Origin: an uncultured Clostridia bacterium
Lineage (GTDB): Bacteria; Bacillota; Clostridia; Christensenellales; Borkfalkiaceae
NCBI GenBank assembly: GCA_947627015.1
Contig: CANQUL010000001.1
Coordinates: 25,232-89,231 of the forward strand
DNA length: 64,000 bases
Direction: 5' to 3'
Both the position numbers and the translations under genes were made by a program. How positions within the stretch are numbered: the stretch's first letter is position 1; every line of letters begins with the position of its first letter. This document shows, piece by piece, positions 37,801 through 52,398 of the stretch. The notes under the pieces were generated by a model that ran no database searches, had not been told where the DNA came from, and worked only from the letters and a program-made list of their open reading frames with translations.

Positions 37801-37881
37801 CGACACGAAGCCGCAGAGCATCAGCGCGAAGGACAGGAACACGAGAAGGGCGAGCGTCAGCTTTCTGCCAATCTGTTTCAT
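31861..37881 (-). CDS. Giant single-pass envelope protein with MBG/Ig-like repeats and acidic cytosolic tail
   Basis: 2006 residues. A signal peptide (residues 1-36, ending near EAGA) is followed by a helical region (about 45-600, containing segments such as LNNNELLKQFKDYVEERLG), then a series of about nine beta-sandwich repeats to residue 1550 with MBG/YDG-like endings (AGTYTVKVTP, WEITKKAI, SWTIEKAKI). A single membrane helix lies near 1555-1582 (WLLILLIVVAVLLLIALIVV). Inside the cell are an acidic Glu/Ala/Thr repeat (about 1583-1700), a compact basic module (about 1718-1835) and a second acidic repeat to the end. This second half is unlike normal adhesins, which have short tails. GGGAG precedes the start. 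Monocistronic. Confidence 0.8.
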   Translation of the reverse strand: MKQIGRKLTLALLVFLSFALMLCGFVSLGNGFEAGAADGATETQTVSSGWYELKYSKDSLEFRLSDSFGTYLDANREEAKELVNGVVAAVKEIVMQSILQGNEDDPAAHIATVALYASTPGGVELPGYSGDVENLLNNNELLKQFKDYVEERLGQPDEFQKFVDGEYKALLDYAVGTYVENQVSKGEDLQDVLGKVQKVMNEVVDNAFNAAKDAVGSMSHEQQAEFDVEKWETQKNEVVQESVTTVKANGGKAPTITMEQLVAAFSGISVNGNEIYSKTNGFSKAGLKSLLSLIPRPGEIAEMGQAELRNLIEADIMVKTTFGDIGFHLTFGFFGDTTHIQDAARVIAEHIDVSLSGNDLSVNVRVPEAFSDLFLKLTETTQISDSLKNKIFSLFGKTAQDIFDKAESYSYDDLITYIKGIDFQKWFNNFLNGDFIDTYFNRYLESVFGVRIEKSDIDRVINAFSRRAQQLANKGWTYDEATEFLRDIPVVKSLIARLDNTAVEKLVNKFLGVVNRIDWTKYDANTVRDIVANSKTFNSKIVSYIEKFENTVGLDRINDLYEKFKGYAEKLFGYLPQNVKDGALVDLYDGNNHYSHKGSYTIDLEKVFNKVSSVLNNHGFESVADLVDKAKTLLGEDTVYTVDLDLKAEFPGVYKVEYIVGGEAVREGFLPEGATVERFARPEYVEENGKQYEVLYWIDEKGETADTMPAKDAKFYAVTEFELTGTVNGAAAAPIKAEYDEDTFYELKVNADGVPYARYTYKWSFLPTGGDEPETLEVDGDTYTVQNVAQSGTYTVEVTEYVLDDDIGGYKKSYESFEVNIEKKEVKAGISWLIDGTAIPENAVYYNATAHTVTADVDLTDKDGEDVSTDLFEKYTPTGEVSEINAGVYTASLTIKLTEDASANYTFLVEEEAVSQYTGEYAWKILKSELKILSVTFQYDDKDLETGWKTPYQKDGYTISYIVAFKLNGEEVEGEVTDYFNVTAENLTETEVNSYAGKLTFAAKNENYTLTGDSVFTFSWTIEKAKIDLTEADFTVMIDGEAKPTIEYDEQAHTATIAFGKAADYEGILTFESEQNKKTDAGANYEATGLLTLIDTEHYTLKYEGEEVTAEQEIKLTWEITKKAIAAPAAWNATFTKTYGEALTESEFQTYTYEEKYYTVAYSYKKDGDTIAFNEIGDIGEYTIVVTVTLVSNNYVVTGEDQPPFERTATLTIEGIEYNLAGAKIAGIDGLTYNGTDFFAGIKVDLSATNIPVDKQATVLGFLKLTVNDQATIEVKNAGTYTVKVTPDEAALTAAGTKLNNLPVDFNGKEFTVAKATITISVTWTPTTFTDNGKEQTITPTPAITPDSCKDYVTMNVTGNTSKEAGKTLTATATFTLKSEYIDNYMLAGGTLNTEKTVATFTQSWTITPNVYDADAEVGKLGSDVVVTLKNGSLSKDYHVVITKNENFTVDKAKLEALFKGEKVNPSNFSYDIKLVDESGATVPVPQGVTFTITINTLPKLAGTMTVVHIHNGTYITTDAAAEGGKITLTIGDFSDFLIVGHKTLGFFEQEMFGMPMWLLILLIVVAVLLLIALIVVIILIARIKLAKEEKAEEEAKEETAEETPTETKQEETVEETAEEPVEEVAEEATEEATEEEAVEEAAEEIAEEPAEEAVEEATEEEPVAAIAAAPTEEAAEEEPAVEESEEEPKPAADLLAAAGLDRPAEEEEVIAPEDEVMTILDRSFTARLTQAESELQKLYSELKNYILSYKYVRSRVSWKYDTFNKGRNKIAKFQFKGKSLFLYFAIDPKEVDARYHAKDVSKTKKYADVPTKLKIRNARTAKYAKAIIDLVMQKLGLTQGELPTTDYTLPYKSNEQLISEGQIKEKQVPAPVFWNMDASDVIENAPALPEVEIESYSGSENEPEAEDTEEAIEDEEAVETPAEAEAPVEEAPAEEVEEAPVEEAEEAPVEEAEEAPAEAAEEAPAEAAEEAPVEEVEAQETEEAAEAPAEETETQEAEAPAEKDE
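31900..32110 (-). repeat. Degenerate tandem repeats coding an acidic C-terminal tail
   Basis: Near-30-bp units reading CTTCCTCGACAGGAGCCTCTTCAG-like on the plus strand repeat several times, coding EEAPVEEAEEAPVEEA-type peptides in the 2006-residue protein. The units are coding and not a CRISPR array. Confidence 0.85.
32830..33120 (-). repeat. Degenerate tandem repeats coding the first acidic cytosolic segment
   Basis: Short repeated blocks such as CTCTTCTTCGGTTGCTTCTT code AEEATEEATEEEAVEE-like peptides directly after the membrane helix of the same protein. Confidence 0.8.
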
Positions 37882-38024
37882 ACTGCAAATCTCCCTGCTT
37901 TATTTTCTATGCAATCTCCGCAGCTTGGGGAGCCGCGGACATTCCCGTTTGGAATGACGGCCGCGAGCACGGAAGCACACATGCCCATGCGGGCGCCCGT
38001 GTTCACGTTACTGTCACAAACAAT

Positions 38025-38052
38025 ATTATAATAATTTTTTTGCCGTTGTCAA
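38025..38052 (-). promoter_or_regulatory. Sigma-A promoter of the 2006-residue protein
   Basis: TTGACA, 16 bp, TATAAT on the minus strand. Predicted leader about 137 bases, with a small CATTCC/GGAATG hairpin; the remainder of the 37882-38112 gap shows nothing else firm. Confidence 0.85.
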
Positions 38053-38112
38053 TAGATATTCGACAAAAACTTTTCATATATGGCATTTTTTTTGAAAAAT
38101 CGGGCTGGAAAA

Positions 38113-41100
38113 TCATTCCGACGGTTGCATATTTTCCCCTTCGGGCGGATTTTCGGCCTCGTCGGAGGTTGCCTCGCCCTCGACGGACGTCTCGGGAATG
38201 CTTTCCTCAGTCCGCTCATCGGGCTCGGTTTCGGCCACGGGGGGCTCGGTTTCGGCCGTGTCCTCGGGCACTTCCTCTGCCGTAGACGCCTCGATCTCGG
38301 GCTCGGAAATCTCCGTCTCGGGCTCGGAAGGCGGAACTTCCTCCGTTTTTTCGGCGATTTCGGGCGCGGAGGCCTCGGTTTCGGGCGATTTTTTGTCCTT
38401 CCGATAGCGATACGGGACGATTTCGTCGCTTGCGTACACGGCGGCGTAGATCTCGGGGTCGGGACGGGCATATCCGCTGCCGGGAACGGCATACCCGGGG
38501 GCTCCGTCATGCGCTTTGACGGGCTCGGGGGGCACCGTGTCCGCATCGTCGGCCTCCGTCTGCTGCGTCGCGGGCTCCTCTTCCGGCGCGGTGGGTTTCT
38601 CCGTCTCCGATGCAAGAATTCTGTCCGCACGGTCGATGTCCTGCGCGGGCGCGCGCTCTGCGGAAGGAATTTCGGCCGTCTGCACGGGAATTTGCGCCGA
38701 ATCGTCGGTTTTTTGCGATACAGGTCGCATTTCCGCTTCCCAAGGCAGGGGTTGCGCCCCCTCTTCGTCCTCCTGCGATGCGGGGACCTCCTCGGGCGCT
38801 TCGAATGTCTCCTCGGGGATCTCTTCGGGTCCCTCGGGCTTTTCGAACGTCTCGGGCGCGGGTACGGCCTCCTCGGGGACGGCTTTCTGCACGGCGGGTT
38901 CGGACATGGGCACGGCCTTTGCCGCCTTCTTTTTCTTCTTGCGGATATGCCGCACGACAAGGAATACGATGAGTGCGATGACAAAGGCGAGGAAGAGCGG
39001 GACGGCCCAATAGGCAATATGGATCAGGCGCGAGAGCGTCGTGTTGCCTGTCGGAATGACGGGCAGGGGTTCGCTCCGGAACGTCGCGTTGTACACGGCG
39101 TCGCCCGTGACCGTCTCGATGGGCTTATCCCACCCCGTAAAGACATATTGGTACGTGTCGTCGGGCGCCTTGACGGGATCGGCGGGCGGAATGACCGTGT
39201 CACCGTAGTGCATGGTGCGCGTTGCGAGCGTCATGCCCTCCGACCGGAAGGTGATGGTGTATTCGTAGAAGGCGGCCGTTGCGACGACGGCGACCGAACT
39301 CTTGGGCATCGTAAAGACCATGTCGGAAGAGACGGCGACCTCTGTTCCGTCCGCGGCGACGACCGAAATGCTGCCGAGGTACACGCCGGGCACGCATTGC
39401 GCCGTGATCGTGACGGGCGTCCCCGCGCGCACGAGGGTCTCTTTGACGGACAGGGTGACCGATTCGTTGCCCGCGAGGCTGATCTTGAACATGGGGTAGA
39501 GATCGTATTGTACGCCCGCATACATGGTGAAGGAGATCGCGGTCGCGGTGATCTCGGCATGCGTGCGGCTCGTGACGCCGTTCTCGTCCGTTCCGAAGAG
39601 GTAGGAATTGACGGGGTCGAAGTTGCCCACGATGACGATATCCACGGGGCAGGTGACCTTCGCCCGCGCGGAGGAGGTGAAATCGATGGAGAAGAGGGAG
39701 TCGCCCTCCGCCGTCATCAAGGCGGAAAATTTGATTTCACGCACTCCGCCTTCGGACATGATATGCACGGACGACGCCGAGAACGACGCGGTCGCGCTCA
39801 TGAAACGGAGACGGATGCCCGCATCCGACGCACTTGCGACGGCCACGAGGGAGGCCGCATCCACGAGGCTGTCGGGTGCGGAGGCGCAGTCGGCGGTAAA
39901 GACGTTCTCCGCGGAGGAATACGACACCCCGAGGAACTTTCCCCCCGCCTTGACGAGCGGATCGCGCTCGAACTCGGCGACATAGACGGCGTCCTCCGTT
40001 GCGGGCGCAAGGGGATGGTCCCAGCCCGTGAAGGTGTAACGGTATACGGAATCGGGTGCACGGACGGGGTCGCTGCCGTAGTCGGGCATATCCCCCGGCC
40101 AAACGGCCGTCTCGGTGCTGCGCGAATCCACCGACCATGTGATGAGGTAACTCGCCTCGAATTGAGCGACATAATGGACGGTCTTGTCCGTCATTTCGGG
40201 AAGCGGGGCGCCGTCCTCTCCGTACACGATGCCGCCCGAGATCCAACAGCCCGTAAACCGATACAGGCGGTTGCCCGCGCGGGTCTTTTGGGGAACGCCG
40301 AACCGTGCGGAATCATAGACGGGCGACGTCCCGTAGGCACATTCGTCCTCGATGTCCTTCCCGTCCAGCGACCAGACGACGCGGTACTTTATGGGAATGG
40401 CGCGGAAGCGGGGATAGAGCCTGAGGTCGCTCCCCTCTCCCTTGGGCGCGGGAATGTTCGTGATGTCGACGGGCTCGCCCGTCTCGTCCTCCCAGCCGTC
40501 AAAGACAAATTCGTATCCGGTCTCGCTCTTTACGGGGGTCCTTCCATTGTACTCCGCAAGGGTGCCGACGTCCACTTCCTCCAAGGTGCATTCGGGCATG
40601 GCCCCCTCCGATTTGGTCAGATAGAAGTAAACGGTGACCGTACGGGCATTGCGGAAGTACTTCCGTACAGAGACCGACGCGGTGTATTTTCCGTCCCCTT
40701 CGGGAGCGTTGCGGTGCGTAAATTCGCCGTTTTTGAACGCCGCGGCGAGGGCGGTCTCCTCCTCGGTGGGACGGTACGGGACAGGTTCGGCGACTTGGGC
40801 GGGACGTTCCCCCGGATCCGGAACGACGGCGGGGGCGGGACCGGGAGCCTCGACGGCCGCGGGGGGATCGCCCGGATCGCGGATGGTAGGCATGCTGCCC
40901 GGGTCCTTGACCTCCTCGGGACGGACGGGCTCGTCGGGAAGGTTGGGATAGCCCCCCGTAAGGGGAAGGGCGTCGTCCTTGTCGGCAAGGACATTCTCTG
41001 CGCCGAGGACCTCGGCGGGGTCGCGGCGGCGCGTTCCGATGCGGTAGGAGGAATCGAGGAAGCGCTCGCCCGTCTTGTCGTACTTGTAGGCCTTGATATA

Positions 41101-42396
41101 GTCGGCAATGGGAGCGTTGTCGAGCGCATTGCAGAGGTAATAGAGCTGGGCGAGAAGGACCTCGTACTGCTCCGTACGCTTCATCATGGAGATACCCTTC
41201 CGGATGGGATCGAATCCGTTGAAATATTCGAGGCAACGGAAGAGCGTATTGAAGTTTTCGCTGAGCTCCTTTTGGCAGGTGACGTAGAAGATGTAGCGAT
41301 CCTCGTCGGTCTTGATGGTATTGTAGCGTTCGAGCAGCGTCCGAAGAGCGATCGTCGCCGTGTTGGCCCGTTCGACGGCCCCCTTCTCCGCGCCGGCAAG
41401 AACGATGGCGTCCTTTTCGGCAAGCACCCTTGTAACCGATTCTCCGAGGATGGCCCCCGAAATGGTCCGGTCGAGGCTCGTCATGGGCTTGGTCAGATAG
41501 TCGAGAATGGAGAGCTGATACAGGACCTTCTGCGCTTCGGGGGAAGCCGTGGCCTCGCGGTACTGCTCCATCTTCTGTTCATATGTCTGCAGATCGGCAA
41601 GATAGGTGCGGTAGCTCTGAAGATCGGCAAGGTACTTCCGTTCGATCTCCTCGCGCGCGTCGTACAGTTCCTTGTCCTTGCGGTACTGCTCGGCTTCGCG
41701 GAGATAGGCCTGATAGCGCTCGTTCTTCGACGTCCAGCTGCGGTTTTCCTCGAGATAGGTCCGATAGGCCTCCGAAGCCGTCTCGTACGCGGCAAGGGCT
41801 TCGACATAGCCGTCGTAAGCCGCCTTCTCACTCTCGTAGCGCGCGGTCTCGCGATCGGCGGTCTCGGCCGCCGTCTCCCCCGCCGTATAGGCCGAATTGA
41901 GAAAAGACGAAATGTCGCGGGCGCGGACGGTGAACTCCGTACGGTATTCGACCGAAACGGTATCGCCCGTCACGTTATCCGCGGTACCCATGTACGAAAA
42001 TATACCGTCCTTCTCGGACATGGGTGCCCCATTTACGCTGTATGGATTCCATGTGACGCGTACTCCGTTCTTCGCAAGATAGGAATAGGGACGGGCCGTG
42101 ATGCCGATCGTGTTCTCCTGTTCGGAATACTCCGCCGAGACGTAGGACGACGTGATGGCCGCCGTATAGCGGAGAGCAAAGGGCTCGTTTTTCTCAAGAT
42201 ATGCCCTTTCGGCGGCCGAAACGGGCTCTCCCGTAAATTGGGTGAGGAAATCGGCGGCATTCACCGTGAAGGAGGCGGTATCGCCCGCCCGCGTGTAGTT
42301 GTAGGGATCGGCTGCGGCCGCTTGGGCCGTGAGCACGGGACATAGGGCCGCGACGACCGAGAGCATGAGCCCCATTGCGGCCAAGGACTTTTTCAT
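38113..42396 (-). CDS. Giant single-pass envelope protein with Tyr-rich helix, Pro-rich segment and InlB-like repeats
   Basis: 1427 residues from ATG 42396 (MKKSLAAMGLML), behind AAAGGAGGACA. Signal peptide to about residue 28 (ending TAQAAAA). Regions: beta-type head (30-165); a long helix with tyrosine about every seven residues (168-280, for example YRTYLADLQTYEQKMEQY); a helical globular part (280-470); a proline-rich strand (475-545); several InlB-like repeats (GYEFVFDGWED, YRYTFTGWDHP, YQYVFTGWDKP); a membrane helix (about 1126-1150) followed by KKKKK; and an acidic Pro/Glu-rich cytosolic tail of about 270 residues. Role unknown, probably adhesion or envelope architecture. Adjacent to the 2006-residue protein, which shares the overall plan, but each has its own promoter. 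Confidence 0.8.
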   Translation of the reverse strand: MKKSLAAMGLMLSVVAALCPVLTAQAAAADPYNYTRAGDTASFTVNAADFLTQFTGEPVSAAERAYLEKNEPFALRYTAAITSSYVSAEYSEQENTIGITARPYSYLAKNGVRVTWNPYSVNGAPMSEKDGIFSYMGTADNVTGDTVSVEYRTEFTVRARDISSFLNSAYTAGETAAETADRETARYESEKAAYDGYVEALAAYETASEAYRTYLEENRSWTSKNERYQAYLREAEQYRKDKELYDAREEIERKYLADLQSYRTYLADLQTYEQKMEQYREATASPEAQKVLYQLSILDYLTKPMTSLDRTISGAILGESVTRVLAEKDAIVLAGAEKGAVERANTATIALRTLLERYNTIKTDEDRYIFYVTCQKELSENFNTLFRCLEYFNGFDPIRKGISMMKRTEQYEVLLAQLYYLCNALDNAPIADYIKAYKYDKTGERFLDSSYRIGTRRRDPAEVLGAENVLADKDDALPLTGGYPNLPDEPVRPEEVKDPGSMPTIRDPGDPPAAVEAPGPAPAVVPDPGERPAQVAEPVPYRPTEEETALAAAFKNGEFTHRNAPEGDGKYTASVSVRKYFRNARTVTVYFYLTKSEGAMPECTLEEVDVGTLAEYNGRTPVKSETGYEFVFDGWEDETGEPVDITNIPAPKGEGSDLRLYPRFRAIPIKYRVVWSLDGKDIEDECAYGTSPVYDSARFGVPQKTRAGNRLYRFTGCWISGGIVYGEDGAPLPEMTDKTVHYVAQFEASYLITWSVDSRSTETAVWPGDMPDYGSDPVRAPDSVYRYTFTGWDHPLAPATEDAVYVAEFERDPLVKAGGKFLGVSYSSAENVFTADCASAPDSLVDAASLVAVASASDAGIRLRFMSATASFSASSVHIMSEGGVREIKFSALMTAEGDSLFSIDFTSSARAKVTCPVDIVIVGNFDPVNSYLFGTDENGVTSRTHAEITATAISFTMYAGVQYDLYPMFKISLAGNESVTLSVKETLVRAGTPVTITAQCVPGVYLGSISVVAADGTEVAVSSDMVFTMPKSSVAVVATAAFYEYTITFRSEGMTLATRTMHYGDTVIPPADPVKAPDDTYQYVFTGWDKPIETVTGDAVYNATFRSEPLPVIPTGNTTLSRLIHIAYWAVPLFLAFVIALIVFLVVRHIRKKKKKAAKAVPMSEPAVQKAVPEEAVPAPETFEKPEGPEEIPEETFEAPEEVPASQEDEEGAQPLPWEAEMRPVSQKTDDSAQIPVQTAEIPSAERAPAQDIDRADRILASETEKPTAPEEEPATQQTEADDADTVPPEPVKAHDGAPGYAVPGSGYARPDPEIYAAVYASDEIVPYRYRKDKKSPETEASAPEIAEKTEEVPPSEPETEISEPEIEASTAEEVPEDTAETEPPVAETEPDERTEESIPETSVEGEATSDEAENPPEGENMQPSE

Positions 42397-42449
42397 AAAT
42401 TGTCCTCCTTTTTTCCAAATAAAAGGATACAACTCGACAGTTTGACCCT

Positions 42450-42478
42450 ATTATACCATAGAAAGATAAAAAAATCAA
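42450..42478 (-). promoter_or_regulatory. Sigma-A promoter of the 1427-residue protein
   Basis: TTGATT, 17 bp, TATAAT on the minus strand; leader about 47 bases. Confidence 0.8.
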
Positions 42479-42560
42479 CTACATTTCATAAAATGCACCC
42501 GCAGGGAAAAACAGGACGGGAAAAAAGGCGCGGTTTGACGAAGTTTGATAAAAATAAGTC

Positions 42561-42598
42561 GAAAAAGGGCGCACCCATGTCGCGGGTACGCCCTTTCG
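42561..42598 (-). terminator. Terminator of rpoBC
   Basis: Minus strand AAAGGGCG-T-ACCC, seven-base loop, GGGT-G-CGCCCTTT followed by TT, ten bases past the rpoC stop. Confidence 0.88.
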
Positions 42599-42608
42599 CT
42601 TGGATGAG

Positions 42609-46394
<3,786 letters not shown>

Positions 46395-46412
46395 ATATCG
46401 CTCTTTCTCCTC

Positions 46413-50546
<4,134 letters not shown>

Positions 50547-50651
50547 CCGTCAAATAACTCCTTTTTGTGTTGTTATCATTTGGCGATTTACCGAGTATAT
50601 CTTTTCATCGATAAAAATCGAAATGTCCCCGAATTTTTTTCGGCGATCCCC

Positions 50652-50680
50652 TTTACAATCGCACCCGAATGCGATATAAT
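50652..50680 (+). promoter_or_regulatory. Sigma-A promoter of rqcP-ispDF-radA
   Basis: TTTACA, 17 bp, TATAAT on the plus strand. The spacer holds a palindrome, ATCGCA-N6-TGCGAT. Predicted start near 50687, leader about 232 bases. Confidence 0.85.
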
Positions 50681-50786
50681 AAAGGATGTGGAACGCCGCG
50701 CCTTTGCGGTTTTTCCGCCGGAAAACAGGGGAAAATCCGCCGAAACGGTGCAAAGCCTCATTCTGAACATAATGATACAGTATGAT

Positions 50787-50815
50787 ATTGTACCACGCCG
50801 TGTACAAGATGTCAA
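50787..50815 (-). promoter_or_regulatory. Sigma-A promoter of rpoBC
   Basis: TTGACA, 17 bp, TACAAT on the minus strand. Predicted start near 50780, leader about 234 bases, which runs back across the rqcP promoter. Confidence 0.85.
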
Positions 50816-50918
50816 CCTGTTTTCGAAGCAAAAAATAATTTTTTCTCCGATTCGACAAAAAAAGCCTCCGTCTGCGGTATTTTCCGCCCTCGGGGGCCCG
50901 ATTTCCAAGGAGCCATTC

Positions 50919-51161
50919 ATGCGGATCGATAAATTTCTCAAGGTATCGCGCATCTTAAAACGGCGCACGGTCGCGCGCGAAGCCGCTGATGCGGGCAAAA
51001 TTTCGGTCAACGGCAGAGAGGTCAAGCCCTCTTACCGTCTCAAAATCGGCGACATCGTCGAGATCTCCTTTGTATCGGGCGTGCTGAAATTCCGCGTGCT
51101 TGACCTCAAGGAGACGGTCAAAAAGGACGACGCCGCAAGCCTGTACGAAGTAATCGCGTAA
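50919..51161 (+). CDS. rqcP: S4-domain RNA-binding protein RqcP
   Basis: 80 residues from ATG 50919, six bases behind AAGGAG; the longer ORF-track start reads through promoter DNA. MRIDKFLKVSRILKRRTVAR, then DAGKISVNGREVK and the end DLKETVKKDDAASLYEVI match Bacillus RqcP (YabO) almost motif for motif. RqcP is an Hsp15-like protein that works with RqcH in ribosome-associated quality control, helping add alanine tails to stalled chains on 50S subunits. First of three plus-strand genes. Confidence 0.9.
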   Translation: MRIDKFLKVSRILKRRTVAREAADAGKISVNGREVKPSYRLKIGDIVEISFVSGVLKFRVLDLKETVKKDDAASLYEVIA

Positions 51162-51229
51162 GACGGTGCGGACTTCTTTGCCCGAAAAGAAATTCATGGG
51201 ATCGGGGACGCGCTACGGAAAAAAGATCT

Positions 51230-52390
51230 ATGGTATCGGTCATTGTATGCGCCGCGGGAAGCGGCACGCGGGCAGGTCTGCCCGGAAACAAAATTTTTTA
51301 CGAGCTGAACGGTCTGCCCGTGCTCTCGCATGCGCTCTCCGCCCTTGCACCCTTTGCGGACGAGATGCTCGTCGCATGCAGGGAAGAGGACTTGCCCCGC
51401 GCGGCGGCCCTTCTCTCCCCCTTCCCCCGGGCAAGAGCGATCCCCGGCGGGGTGACCCGATTCGAGAGCGTTACCCGTGCCCTCGCCCTTGTCCGCGGGG
51501 ACATCGTCGTCGTGCATGACGCGGCGCGGCCCTTCGTGGAAAAAGAGGAGATCGCGGCGAGCATCGAGAGTGCGAAGGCGTACGGGAGCGGCATCTGCGC
51601 CGTGCCCGTTACGGATACCGTTGCAAGTATTTTTGAAGGCGCGATCGCGGACATGCCGCCAAGAGACGCGCTCTATGCACTCCAAACGCCGCAGTCCTTC
51701 CGGACCGAAGAGCTCCGTCTCGCCTATGCGCGTGCGGAGAAAGCGGCGAAAACGGACTTCACCGACGACAGCGGCGTCTATGCGGCCTATATTGCACCGC
51801 CCCGCATCGTTGCGGGCAGCCGTGGAAACCGCAAGCTGACCTATCCCGAGGACTTTTCTCCTGCCGAACGGGTGGGATTCGGCGTGGACACCCATGCCTT
51901 TGCGCATCAAGAGGAATGGGACCGCGGCATCGCACGGCTCAACCTCTCCTATCTCAAACTCGCGGGGGTCGTCATCCCCTCCAACCGCGAACTCGAGGCG
52001 CACAGCGACGGCGACGTGCTCTGCCATGCGCTCATGGACGCGCTCCTTACGGCGATCGGCGAGCGCGACATCGGGTATCACTTCCCCGAGAACGACCCCG
52101 CCTATGCGGGCGCGGACAGCATGGAACTCTTAAAGACCGTCGTAAAAACCGTATATGGGGCGGGATTTTCCGTCAAAAACGCCTCTGTGTCCGTCCTCTG
52201 CGAACTCCCCCGCCTCTCTCCCTATATCGACGCAATGCGGAAAAATCTGCAGAGCGTTCTCGGCTGTGAAGCCGTCGGGATCGCCGCGGGGACCAATGAA
52301 AAACTCGGCTACATCGGCGAGGGCAAGGGCATTACCTGCTATGCGCTCGTACTCTTGGAAAAAGCCGCGGCCGGCCGTGACCGGCCATGA
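51230..52390 (+). CDS. ispDF: Bifunctional IspD-IspF enzyme of the MEP isoprenoid pathway
   Basis: 386 residues. Residues 1-220 are IspD (CAAGSGTRAGLPGNK at the nucleotide loop, VVHDAARPFV, TPQSFR, TDDSGV), and 228-386 are IspF (GFGVDTHAF with Asp and His zinc ligands, AHSDGDVLCHALMDALL, DIGYHFP, NEKLGYIGEGKGI). The first half couples CTP to methylerythritol 4-phosphate; the second cyclises the product at an intervening step. Fusion of non-consecutive steps is known in some proteobacteria and other lineages. The ribosome site is weak (GGAAAAAAG). Eight bases separate it from radA. Confidence 0.95.
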   Translation: MVSVIVCAAGSGTRAGLPGNKIFYELNGLPVLSHALSALAPFADEMLVACREEDLPRAAALLSPFPRARAIPGGVTRFESVTRALALVRGDIVVVHDAARPFVEKEEIAASIESAKAYGSGICAVPVTDTVASIFEGAIADMPPRDALYALQTPQSFRTEELRLAYARAEKAAKTDFTDDSGVYAAYIAPPRIVAGSRGNRKLTYPEDFSPAERVGFGVDTHAFAHQEEWDRGIARLNLSYLKLAGVVIPSNRELEAHSDGDVLCHALMDALLTAIGERDIGYHFPENDPAYAGADSMELLKTVVKTVYGAGFSVKNASVSVLCELPRLSPYIDAMRKNLQSVLGCEAVGIAAGTNEKLGYIGEGKGITCYALVLLEKAAAGRDRP

Positions 52391-52398
52391 GGTGAACC

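Larger units (their letters stand above)
50547..50918. other. Divergent leader region between rpoB and rqcP
   Basis: A 372-base gap containing both promoters listed next. The rpoB leader has a possible stem (GCGGATTTTCC with GGAAAAACCGC, one mismatch) and a CCGAA/TTCGG hairpin. Several open frames cross it, but none has a ribosome site. No L10-type or other known leader element was recognised. Confidence 0.6.

Noticed and set aside
38080-42345. 1421-codon plus-strand ORF opposite the 1427-residue protein
   Set aside because: Long shadow frame caused by strong third-position GC bias; no start signals.
50588-51025. ORF in the rpoB leader beginning MFRMRLC as a regulatory leader peptide
   Set aside because: No ribosome site before any of its Met codons, and the frame continues antisense to rqcP in the ORF track; nothing distinguishes it from chance.
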